Assembly (NCBI GenBank): GCA_036897525.1
Contig: JAYMTJ010000045.1
Coordinates: 1 to 64,000 of the forward strand
Direction of reading: 5' to 3'
DNA from: Pelargonium x hortorum
Taxonomy: Eukaryota; Streptophyta; Magnoliopsida; Geraniales; Geraniaceae
Length of the DNA stretch: 64,000 bases
Shown: in pieces, positions 46,905 through 55,740 of the stretch
Numbering within the stretch: the first letter of the stretch is position 1
Layout of the letters: each line of letters opens with the position of its first letter
Translations under genes and position numbers: made by a program
Notes under the pieces: generated by a model
What the model was told of the DNA's origin: nothing
Databases searched by the model: none
What the model saw: only the letters and a program-made list of their open reading frames with translations

Positions 46905-47080
46905 GCAGTCCCAGTCTCAGTAGCAGTAAGTACAAGCCCCAGTCTAAGAAGGAGCAGGCCTGTAAGAGCTAGCCGGTGGAGCTAATGTAATGGTGCAAGT
47001 GTATTCCCGTAACAAGTCATAGTTCTTATAGTATTAGATATAGTATTATAGAGGCTGTTAAGATTCTTGTATTAGTAGAA
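46905..47080 (+). repeat. Dispersed repeat family C, copy 7
   Basis: The AAGAGCTAGCCGGTGG block with TAATGTA after it matches 6815-6840. Downstream AAGATTCTTGTATTAGTAG matches looser words near 6915-6950. An internal doublet CCCAGTCTCAG / CCCCAGTCTAAG occurs at 46910-46945. Confidence 0.4.
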
Positions 47081-48305
47081 AATTAGTTTATAAGTTATGA
47101 GTTCTATTTTCTTTAATTTATAGGACTAAAAGAATCCCGTACAAGAGGCATACCATAAGGTAAGTAAAGAGTTTAGTTTAGATTCACTGAATGTGAATGT
47201 TAGTGAGGAGATTCTAGAGAAATCTTGATGTTCTATAAGCCGAGTATCTATCCGGCAGCTTGACTAAAGATATTCCGGGTAGGGTAGTCACTTTAGCAGG
47301 ATTCTATTTGATATGTATTCCTTATGAGCCTTTACCTTTCTTTATTCTTTAGAGTTATTTACTAAAAAAAAGGGGTTATTTAGGGGATATGAAGTAACTT
47401 ATTAGGAAGGATCCTTTTTAAAAATGAAAGAAATTCCTTAAGAGTCTTCTTTTCAAAGCTGGTTGTTAATGTATATAGGCTTCTCATGAGCTTTCCTTAT
47501 CGGATATACCTTCCGCGGGCGGGTTTCCAGGATGGAGTTACTTTTCTATTTATAAAGACTAAGGGTTTTCTAATTACAGCTAATAGGCATATTAGGGAAT
47601 TTCTAAATAGGGGACACTTCCGGAGAGATTAACTGGGATATCCCTTTATTTATAGACTCTTTCCTGTACTTTACCGGGGGCAATAAAGAAGTAAAGTACT
47701 AGGAGCCCTTTCCTTTACGCCAAGATACTAAGCGCCAAAAAAGAAAATCCCTCGAAACCACTAGATATATGACTGGAAACACAAGACTGAAAACCCTTCT
47801 AAGCTACTTATGAGAAACCAAGTACTTGAAACTGAAATTCCATACTAAGAGTCAAGGATCCTTTCTTGTGCTTTATCCACCTATTTACTTTAAGGATAAT
47901 CCTCTGCCTAAAAAAAAAGTATAAAATTCTAAAATTACATCAGAAGGATTAAATTAATTAATTAAGTAAATGCGGAGGAATTCCAACCCTACCCTCTATG
48001 AAGATCGAAAGCCTTATGACTTCTTATGTCTTGTCTTAGAGTAACTGCAAAAATAAGAGCTGTAAAAAACACTTAATCGAGAGGTTAAAGCTGCTCAAGT
48101 TAGGAGTACTTTCTTGTATTCAGAGCGGTTTTGAAGTTTTTAGAATTAGACTTCTCTTTCACGGAAGCCTGCAGTGTTTTATAATTAAGTGAATACTAAA
48201 AAAACAATCTGGACTTTATGCATGTTTATCCTTAATTTAAGGTTTAAGGATTGTCCTTCGGGGGGTTTCGACTTGTCATTAATTTCGAGTCAATATATCT
48301 CATTC
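47081..48305. other. Noncoding stretch
   Basis: No gene recognised. Two AAGGATCCTT palindromes lie at about 47405 and 47858. Confidence 0.45.
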
Positions 48306-48432
48306 AGAATCACTTAGATAAAGAAGGTTGATAAGTCCCAGTTTCTAGTGGGGAATCCGAGTTTAGAGGGGGTTCCCTTATTAGTAGGGCAGATGAAAGC
48401 TCAAGTGTTATTCCTGGGTTCAAAATATCTTA
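48306..48432 (+). repeat. Dispersed repeat family A, copy 1
   Basis: It begins GAATCACTTAGATAAAGAA and continues with an AAGTCYCAGTT/CAAGT-type block, then GGGAAT. After a variable middle it ends GAAAGCTCAAGTGTTA ... GTTCAAAAT. The copy at 52914-53064 has the same blocks in the same order. A family-B copy follows directly (48472). No frame is conserved. Confidence 0.55.
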
Positions 48433-48525
48433 TCTAAAAAACAGGTAAGGAGTGACTATAGCTTTAGTACAAGGTCATTTTACTTGCTCTGGACTTTGCA
48501 GGTGTTGTTTAAAAGTAAAGTTTAG
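48413..48525 (+). repeat. Dispersed repeat family B, copy 3
   Basis: AAGGTCATTTTACTTG, CTCTGGACTTTGCAGG and TGTT...AAAAGTAAAG match 22275-22320 at about 85%. The upstream CTGGGTT ... GACTATA also aligns. It overlaps the end of family A copy 1, so A and B may be parts of one larger old element. Confidence 0.6.
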
Positions 48526-50274
48526 GGGGCTCTTTATTATTTAGCATAGTAATTTTGCAATTCCCCTTTGCGGTTTTGAGGTCTTATTGGGGGAGGGGGG
48601 TCCCAAATACAAGTCAAATCTTGCCTTTTTTTGTTTCATAAGAATCTTCTTTTCGAAAGGGGGGAGGTAGTCTAGTCCAAGAGAACCCTAGTAACATTAA
48701 AGTAGCGGGTATAGCTAGGAAAGTTGAGAGAAAGGGACGACTAACGTTGGAAATAAAGAACTCTAGTATACAAAGGATATTCTACAGTTAAGACAGACAG
48801 TTAAGCAATTTCCTTTTAAAGAAGTTGAAGAAAAGTATATCATTAAGGGTTTAAAACTAAGGATATCCCTAAGTTTTAGTTCGGCCTAACCGGCGACAGA
48901 GGTACTTAATTTTCAGCTTAATATAGGGATTGCCTTTACCTTGTTTAGCTAACCGGATCCCTTGACTCTTTCTTATACACACCAATAAAAGCTGTCTCAA
49001 GTCAAAAAACGTCCACAATTTGACTCGACTTTATACCCTGCAACAGGAGTAAAACAAAACAATCTATACTCGAAAAAATCTAAGTATAACCTATTTGGTA
49101 TCCCTGTTTTTTGAAAATTCTATTTACTTAATCATATAAGTTTACAAGGTCCTCCCACTTACTGGGAGCTCTATTACTCTAGCTTTAATATAAAATCTCC
49201 ATACAGTTGACTAAGAATTTTGTCTTCCAAGTTCTTCTTTATATAAAAGCTTTCTACTTAGGTTTTCAAAATTGAATATTGACAATTGATTTACCTCTTA
49301 ATAACAAAAGGGTACCTACCTACGTATATACTACACTGAGAAACGGACTACAAAGGCTATACAATAAGTTTTTTTTTTCATTAACCTCAAGGTGTAGGGG
49401 CACAAGGGGAACTTATAAGTAAGAATACTAGCGGTTAAACTTCAATTAATAATAAATTAGGTTTGTATTTGAATTCAGGAAAATTCTGATTGAGGAAACG
49501 CTTGTTGGATAACGATCCCTTATACTTATGGCTTACACCTCTAAAACAACTGTAGTTTACTCTATTACTAATAACAAGATTTCTCTTGCCTACACTCCTA
49601 AAAAGTGAGTAGGGAATACAACAGTAGCTACAGGCGTAACAAGACAAAGACCGGTAAGACAGGCAAAGCTCAAAGGTAAAGAGATATCTGTATAAAGTTT
49701 GGAGTATGAAAGCAACAGGTATCCTCACGAAGAGTATAGCTCCCGAGTAGAATGTAAGAGTAGAGTCTTTTAAGAGATAATGCGTAGAAAGTTTTCGCGA
49801 GAGTTCCTATTTGTAATTAACAAGGCCCCTGAGGAAACTTCTCTCTTTTAAGGATAAAGAGTAGGAGTCTATAAGTGTCTTGGGAGATCGTTGGAGCAGT
49901 TGTAGCTAGGAAGAGTCTAGTAGGGATAGTTAAGGGACATCTCTTGTAGATTGAGTCTTGGTATTCAAAAGATGCTTTGACTCTTTGAAATTCCCTTTTT
50001 TTAAGCAACTGGGTTTTGACTGACTACTTTACAATATCCTAAGGAGTTGGAACCATAGTTTAGTGACTCGGTATTCCTTCTAAAATTGTATATAGAATTC
50101 TGCAACCTTTTTAGGTACGCGGTCGAGCTACAAAACATTTAAAGATTAGAATCACCTAAAGTAATCCGTTTCATTCCTCTAAATAAAAAATCTAGATGGA
50201 ATCCAGAAAGTAAGTAATCTAGAGTCAGTGGAAAGGAAAATAGAATAGTATATCAGAAGCAAGCAGCAGAAGTT
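48526..50274. other. Noncoding stretch
   Basis: No gene recognised. A GGGGGAGGGGGG run lies around 48589. The 97-codon minus-strand frame at 49435 is cysteine- and tyrosine-rich without any family motif, and I do not support it as a gene. Confidence 0.45.
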
Positions 50275-50354
50275 TCTATTAGTTTAGTTAGTTGCATTCA
50301 AAAGGTAAAACAGGTTATAGAATTATGACAAACCATAGGTTCAAATCCAGTTAC
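50275..50354 (+). pseudogene. tRNA remnant, possibly Ile(CAU)
   Basis: TTAGTTTAGTTAGTT and TTCAAAAGG resemble the D-arm of mitochondrial tRNA-Ile (TATAGTTTAATTGGTTCAAACG). The T-arm ATAGG, TTCAAAT, CCAGT (exact T-loop at 50339-50347) keeps four of five pairs. The anticodon arm is not recognisable. Confidence 0.2.
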
Positions 50355-52913
50355 TCATACAAGATACTCTTAAGCCAGACTCTCGCCTTGATAATGGCTC
50401 TACTTCGACAGTTCGAAAAACGTTATTGTGGATCAAAGGAAACCTCTTTCTAGCCGGGATTTGACAGGAATTTCTCTTGTTTAGAAAGGTTTCTACTTTA
50501 GAGGTTTGGCTATTCTTCTTTAAGCCCCCACTTTTCGAGTGGTAACGAATTCTGTTGCTTTGTAGCTTATACTGACATTTAGAATTCTAAGAGGGATTTC
50601 CAGGAGTTTCCAGTAAAAGCTTACTTAGCCTATTCTTACTCAAGCTCAAGAGTTAATTTAATGTTTGCAAGGCCTCTATACCAAGTAAATGGTAGGGGCT
50701 GGAATGTTATGCTATATCCGAATCCAAAAAAGAAGAACTCAGGGATATCAAAATAAGAGAAATCAGGTTTGACACAAGCACGGTACTCTAATAAAGAGGG
50801 CTGTAATTCGTCGGTTAGTATAGATAGACACCTGTATCCCCCAACCCTTTTTTTAAGATTAAAAAGAAGTGTTTGTACATTTAACCCAAATTAACCCATA
50901 AAAGTAGGAATTCTCAACAAAGAAAGAGTTTTAATGTAGTCAGTTACTGGAATCTGCACTGTGCACCATCGACAAAGCTTACAAGCAAATAGATATGATA
51001 ATGACTCTATATTATTATAGAAGAAAACCTTTTACAGGATACTTATTAATTCTTCCTATTTCTAAGTGGGAAACCACTAACAAACTTAGCAATACCAATT
51101 AGAGCCTATAAAGACTCTATTTAAACTATAGACTTTCTAACTCCTATATTTAAGCAGTATCTCTACCGGATACCGAGTTTAAGAATATGAAGTTGGTTTT
51201 GTTCCTATGTTTCTGGGTTTCTACTCTCTTTACCGATAAGAGCAGATAAGGCAAGAGGGATCCTTAGACAACTGTAAGACAATCTAAATACAACTAAAAA
51301 AGAACTCATAAAAAAGTTATTCAGTCAGTAAGAGGAGAACTAAGCTTCCTTTTTACCTTGTTATTTGGTTATTTGTGTTTAAGCTTATCGAGGTGGGAGA
51401 TTTTACCTAATATAATGATGAAGATTTGTCCCTTTTTTAGAATATAGCGGGTTTCTGTTAACCTTAACTTTGGTTTGGGAAGTCGTTATATGGAGTAATA
51501 AAATGCGGGCTAAGGTCTTCTTCCCCGGGTTTCTGTAACTATTGCTTTTATATCCTATTCAAAACTCCTGCAATAGAATAAGCGTAATCACAGCAGAAGT
51601 AAAGGCTTCTATCCGCATATTGAATTCTATAAACGTTTTTTAGTTTTCCGTTCAAAAGATACCGAGCACTATATAAGATAAGCCGCAAAGAGTTCCTACA
51701 ACAGCTGTATAGTTCTATTTTTTAGTCCTTTAAGCTTCAAAACAATATTAAAATGAAATAAGAACGATGAATATTTACTTAATGAGGAGTCCCACAAGAG
51801 TCTTCTTTCTGTGAATATCAACGCATTCACTCTATCAGATATTAATATTTCTTTCTGTACCATAGCTATGAACTTTAAATTGGTGGTTAGAGCCGAGCTT
51901 CTAAATTTTCGACAACTACCATATTTGGTAATAAACTAAGGGTTCAAGCTGTGCTTTCTCCTAACTCCAGTTCTCTATTTCTTGGTGCATTCTTCCAAAG
52001 TAAACTAAACTAGCTGCTCGTATTTCTTTTGAACACCTTACCCATTCTATAGGTAGGTGGCTCAAAGTCCAAAACAAAGGATTTCTTAGTCTTAATCTTC
52101 AAAGCTAAACCCTTGAAAGCTGTATCTCTATCTTATAAGAGGTTATGTTTACTGAGTCCACTCGAATTACATCTATCTACGACTTGTAATGGGTCAAAGT
52201 CTACTTGAATTTTTAGGGAATCCTGTTTCCAGAAAGGGGCTTTTGATGAAGTAGGGACTTTTATACAAAAGAAAGGAAAGATAGAAATTTGTTTAAATAA
52301 ATTATACAAACTCTGGGGTAACTCGTCTGGATATATAAAATGACCCTAATCACGGGAGCCCCATAAGGAAAGACTCCTAACATATACTTAAGTTTTTAGT
52401 TTAGAGTTGAAACGAGGCTGAGCAGATAAACGAATTCTTTTTACTGAAACTGCTCTTAGATTTAGTTCTAAGATCTCTATAGAGTGGGCCATATACTAAG
52501 TACTTGTTATATATGTATGCTTTGAAATTCTTTTAGAAAGAAGTATGAACAATTGGACTCTTACTCATCTAACTTTAGAGGTAAACACATGAAAACTGGC
52601 TCTGTAATTAAACAAGAACTTTTGTAGGGTAGGATAACGGGGGAAAACTCTTAGGAAGGCACGTGGAAATAGGATTGTTCCTGTCAATTTATTAGTACAA
52701 CACTTCAAAAAATGATATATTTAGCATACTTTTTTTAGTTATACAGTATAGTGTTACTTACTTTATATATACTTTTACAGGGTTCCTTTATGATTAATTA
52801 CGTGCCCCTCGCTCAGTCGAGGATCTGGCTCTATCTGATTTATCACATGCTTTTTTTAGTAAATAGAGACACACGGGACAGAATGAAATTATAGAACCAA
52901 AAGCTTTGCAGGC
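50355..52913. other. Noncoding stretch
   Basis: No gene. GGGGCTGGAATGTTATGCTATATCCGAATCC-like words at 50695-50730 mark a short family-C copy. 51190-51220 resembles 32465-32500 (GGTTTTGTTCCTATG ... TTTC). Confidence 0.4.
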
Positions 52914-53064
52914 ATGGAATCGCTTAGATAAAGAAAATGAAGTATCTCCTAAGTCTCAAGTAGGAAATGCCAAGGATGTTATAAAGCGGTAGATCCCCCT
53001 TTGCTTTGCTTTGCTTATAGGCTAAGTTGAAGCTCAAGTGTTAAAAATCTCGTAAGTTCAAATC
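52914..53064 (+). repeat. Dispersed repeat family A, copy 2
   Basis: GAATCGCTTAGATAAAGAA, AAGTCTCAAGTAGGAAAT, then (CTTTG)3 and GAAGCTCAAGTGTTAAAA correspond block by block to 48306-48432. It ends in an exact tRNA T-loop motif GTTCAAATC (53056-53064). The other copy has GTTCAAAAT at that place, so the repeat itself may carry a tRNA 3' end. Confidence 0.55.
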
Positions 53065-54299
53065 GTGTGGTTGTAGAGTGCATTTCTATAACTTTCTCTT
53101 TTGAGAAATTTCAGGTACAGATACTCAAAAGGTGAGAAGGACTAGCCACTTGCAATTGTACACAATATAAAAAGAAAAATATTAGAATTAATATAAAATA
53201 AAGCCTTAAAAATCTAATTTATTTAAGCTAAAAAAGTATAACTATAGCACCAAAGACCTATAAGCGGTTATCTGAGCCAACAAACCTTGTCAAAATTTAT
53301 TGGATCAGAAATTCCTTCTTTATTTGGTTTGATATAGTTCCAGGGATCCTGTCCAAGTAATAGAAGCTAAAAAGAGCCTCTCTCGGAGACAACAACACGG
53401 GCTTAACTTAAGGGCTCTTCTTTTAGTTTAGTTAGTTCTGCTTTTCTTTTAGCAGGTATACGCTGATCTTTGATTGAAAAAAAAGTAAGGCCCCTGTCAA
53501 GTAGGTAAGTATAGGAGGAATATTCCGTTATAGAGTCTCCGGAAAAGGATAAAGCTGTAGTTATGGGTTAAGGTTTCCTGAAGCTTCAAGGGATTAGCAT
53601 TCGGTTCGGTATTGTAAATTTTAACTTTCAATTTAAGGGGTCTCTTTTCTTTCTAAAACGTGTTTACTCAGAATCCCTTTCTCTGCCTTGACTTTCGAAA
53701 TTCAAACCCTAGAAACAAGGTAACATAAAGCAACTCTCTTTACTGCATTACTTTAGAGCTCTCTTAGGACTATCCGGAATTGGAAACCTTGAAACAGAGG
53801 CAATCTTTATCTTGCTGTGTTAAATCCCATCTCACAAAAGAAAGTCATGAACCAAATAGGATTCTCTTCTCTTATTGGAAGTGGTAATCTTCCTTTTCAG
53901 AAACCTCCGCAAGCCTTTACACCCCTGTTAAGTAATGCCTGAGTGGCAGGATCAAGGTCTCCTTTAAGAAAGAATGAAAACAAGGATAGCTAGGAATAGC
54001 TTGTCATTATGTAAGGAAGGTATATGTTAGACCCTCCTTTTGGAGTTAGACTAAGTTACTTGCGAATTGAACTTGGATCTGAGGTAAAGAATTTGAGCTA
54101 ATTGGTCTGCCTTACTTGAAACACACAAACAAATAGGACAAGAAGAGTTTACATACAAGAGAACTATTAAGGATTCTCATAAGTCGTTAGAAACCCGTCT
54201 CCAAAGGAAGGAATACGGTAGCCATCCTACCCCTTTGTTTCAGGGAAACATTACTAACACTAAAACCAAAGTATAAAACTATAGACAAATACAATAAGA
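53065..54299. other. Noncoding stretch
   Basis: Nothing recognised. Confidence 0.45.
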
Positions 54300-54420
54300 T
54301 AGGAATACCAATAAGACAGCTACTAAGATCCATAAGAGTCAGAGTCATATTACAGGTCAGGCTATAAAAGAATTCCCAAGAGTTAGACTGTCGAAAGCAA
54401 GATCAACTAAGCGACAGATA
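54300..54420 (+). repeat. Lysine/arginine-codon-rich block (family C, copy 9)
   Basis: One forward frame is open for about 45 codons, containing ATKIHKSQSHITGQ and a very basic end (RSTKRQIRF). It resembles the peptide of copy 6 in composition and in ATK...KSQ. No start, domain or gene context. Confidence 0.3.
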
Positions 54421-54429
54421 AGATTTAGG

Positions 54430-54546
54430 ACTATACACATGACTTGAACCTATGACCTAGGATCACTGCTGAAATGAAAAAGCCAAAAAGTCTGGATTCA
54501 AGACTAACATTTCACAAATTCAAATAATGAGCTAAACCCATATAGC
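54430..54546 (-). pseudogene. tRNA-like fold with extra internal sequence
   Basis: On the minus strand the ends GCTATAT and GTATAGT pair over all seven positions, two of them wobbles. A perfect 5-base-pair stem AGTCT/AGACT encloses a 7-base loop TGAATCC. A T-arm ATAGG/TTCAAGT/CATGT has an exact T-loop and four of five pairs. The span of 117 bases is about 30 longer than the longest normal tRNAs, with extra sequence before the anticodon stem and in the variable region. The loop lacks U33, so decoding is unlikely. CTATATGGG is tandemly doubled at the 5' end. It may be a processed tRNA-like element or a tRNA fossil with an insertion. Confidence 0.3.
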
Positions 54547-55373
54547 CCATATAGAAAGAACCGGAGAAACCCATGACTCACGAAAAAGAAAGAAAAAGTC
54601 CAGTAGTAAATAAAACATGTACTAAACTCTTGGACTTCCTCTTACGAAAATGAGAAATGAAACTAAGGTATGAAATTCGTAGTTTGAAATCTTTATCTTG
54701 TACTCAAAAGATCTTGTTACTAAAACTTACTAAAGACATAACTCTCATTCACGGAAGAATCACTAGTTTGAACACTTACTTAGATAGATCAGAGCGCAAG
54801 AAACCTATGAATACGAACTATTACTTAAGATAGAGAGTACGAGAAAGAGTTAGGGATTTGTTACAAGGACTTAAGGGAACGAAAGAAAGAGAAACAAAAT
54901 GAATATGAAAGGGCGTAGAATTCTAAAGGACAGGCAGCTAGAAAGGGGAGTCCAGTTATGTCCAGGAACTTGAAGCTTGCAAAAGAAGAGAACAATAGAG
55001 AAGGGAATCCGGAGATAGGAAATCCTTTGCAGCTGATATTCTGTTAGAGAGATTCCTTGTTGCACTAAGTTACTAAATTGAGATAAGAATAGGTATTAGA
55101 ACACTTGAAAAATAGAGACTAGGAGAATAGTACAGGAAATTGGGTAGCTGAAGCTTGTCAATACAATGGGTGTCAGACGAAAGGGAGAATAGACTAGCAG
55201 GATGAGTAGGAGAACAAAAGCCAGAGGTACGCTGTGTTCTAGAAAAGAGCTAAAGGTGTGGAATCCTTTAATAAGAGAGAAGAAGAAAGATAGAAACCAA
55301 ACAAATAGGTTCTGAAAGAAAGAGAGAAACTAGAAAGAGTTAGATACACTAGTCACTGAAAAAGAGATGACTC
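54547..55373. other. Noncoding stretch
   Basis: No gene. The plus strand is strongly purine-rich (GAAAGAGAAA-type runs) between about 54560 and 55340, in contrast to the pyrimidine-balanced neighbours. Confidence 0.45.
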
Positions 55374-55445
55374 ATGAAACTTGGGATTTGAACCAACTTA
55401 CACTATCTACTTTGACTGATGATCTAACAACAAACGATCTCACAA
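55374..55445 (-). pseudogene. Unassigned tRNA-like remnant
   Basis: An exact T-loop GTTCAAATC (55385-55393) has TTGG before and CCCAAG after, which pair if one base is looped out. CATCAGTCAAAGTAG upstream could be an Asp(GUC)-type anticodon region. It lies on the same strand as, and about 100 bases downstream of, the trnY remnant. Confidence 0.25.
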
Positions 55446-55543
55446 TCTAAGTGAATGAAAGATCTCAATGAATACAGGAATTTTTGACACTCTATTTCAC
55501 TTTAGAACAGTCTTTCCATTATATACATGATCTCAGTCTCAAA

Positions 55544-55619
55544 AGTTCTACCAGGACTCGAACCTACGTAGAACATTCAACAAACAGTCTGCCGCTTTTG
55601 ACCACTCAGCCACTCTCCC
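55544..55619 (-). pseudogene. trnY-GUA: tRNA-Tyr(GUA) pseudogene, mitochondrial type
   Basis: The first 36 bases on the minus strand (GGGAGAGTGGCTGAGTGG, TCAAAAGCGGCAGACTGT) are almost identical to the native tRNA-Tyr of plant mitochondria. The 3' part of the variable region and the T-arm (TTCTACGTAGGTTCGAGTCCTG) also match. About five bases are missing right after GACTGT, which removes the GUA anticodon and the anticodon stem's 3' side. After CCTG the expected acceptor strand CCTCTCCC is replaced by GTAGAACT, so the ends cannot pair. It cannot be a working tRNA. The start is fixed by the intact 5' acceptor strand. It lies 53 bases downstream of the trnN remnant on the same strand; trnN-trnY is a common order in angiosperm mitochondria, where nad2 exons often follow. 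No nad2 sequence was seen here. Confidence 0.8.
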
Positions 55620-55672
55620 TTCTTTCTTGATTTAGAACTATAAACTAAGTCAACTTTCTTTCTTGTATGAAT
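55620..55672. other. trnN-trnY spacer
   Basis: Fifty-three bases between the two remnants, A+T-rich, with no promoter motif of the CRTA type in an obvious position. Confidence 0.5.
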
Positions 55673-55740
55673 CTCCCCAAGTAGGATTCAAACCTACGAC
55701 CGTTCGGTTAACAGCCGAATGCTCTACCACTGAGTGAGGA
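55673..55740 (-). pseudogene. trnN-GUU: tRNA-Asn(GUU), probably a pseudogene
   Basis: On the minus strand it follows the plastid-like tRNA-Asn of plant mitochondria closely: TCCTCA, CTCAGTGGTAGAGC, an anticodon arm TTCGG/CTGTTAA/CCGAA with the GUU anticodon and five perfect pairs, a perfect T-stem GTAGG/CCTAC, and TTGGGGAG at the 3' end. It is 68 bases long against the usual 72. Four bases (GTAG) are lost at the acceptor/D-arm junction, removing the two-base linker and shortening both the acceptor and D stems. The T-loop has TTTGAAT instead of TTCGAAT. The stems that remain are well kept, so decay is recent or the molecule tolerated the loss. It could conceivably still be transcribed, but function is doubtful. 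The neighbour downstream is trnY. Confidence 0.75.

Noticed and set aside
46925-46985. Similarity of a GTAAGAGC...CCGGTGG block to the start of a histone H3 gene
   Set aside because: About 20 bases of partial match with stops in frame and no further H3 sequence downstream; kept only as a remark under family C.
49435-49728. 97-codon minus-strand frame, rich in Cys and Tyr
   Set aside because: No family motif, no neighbouring gene, and length within chance for 64 kb; hydrophobic A+T-rich frames of this kind are common here.
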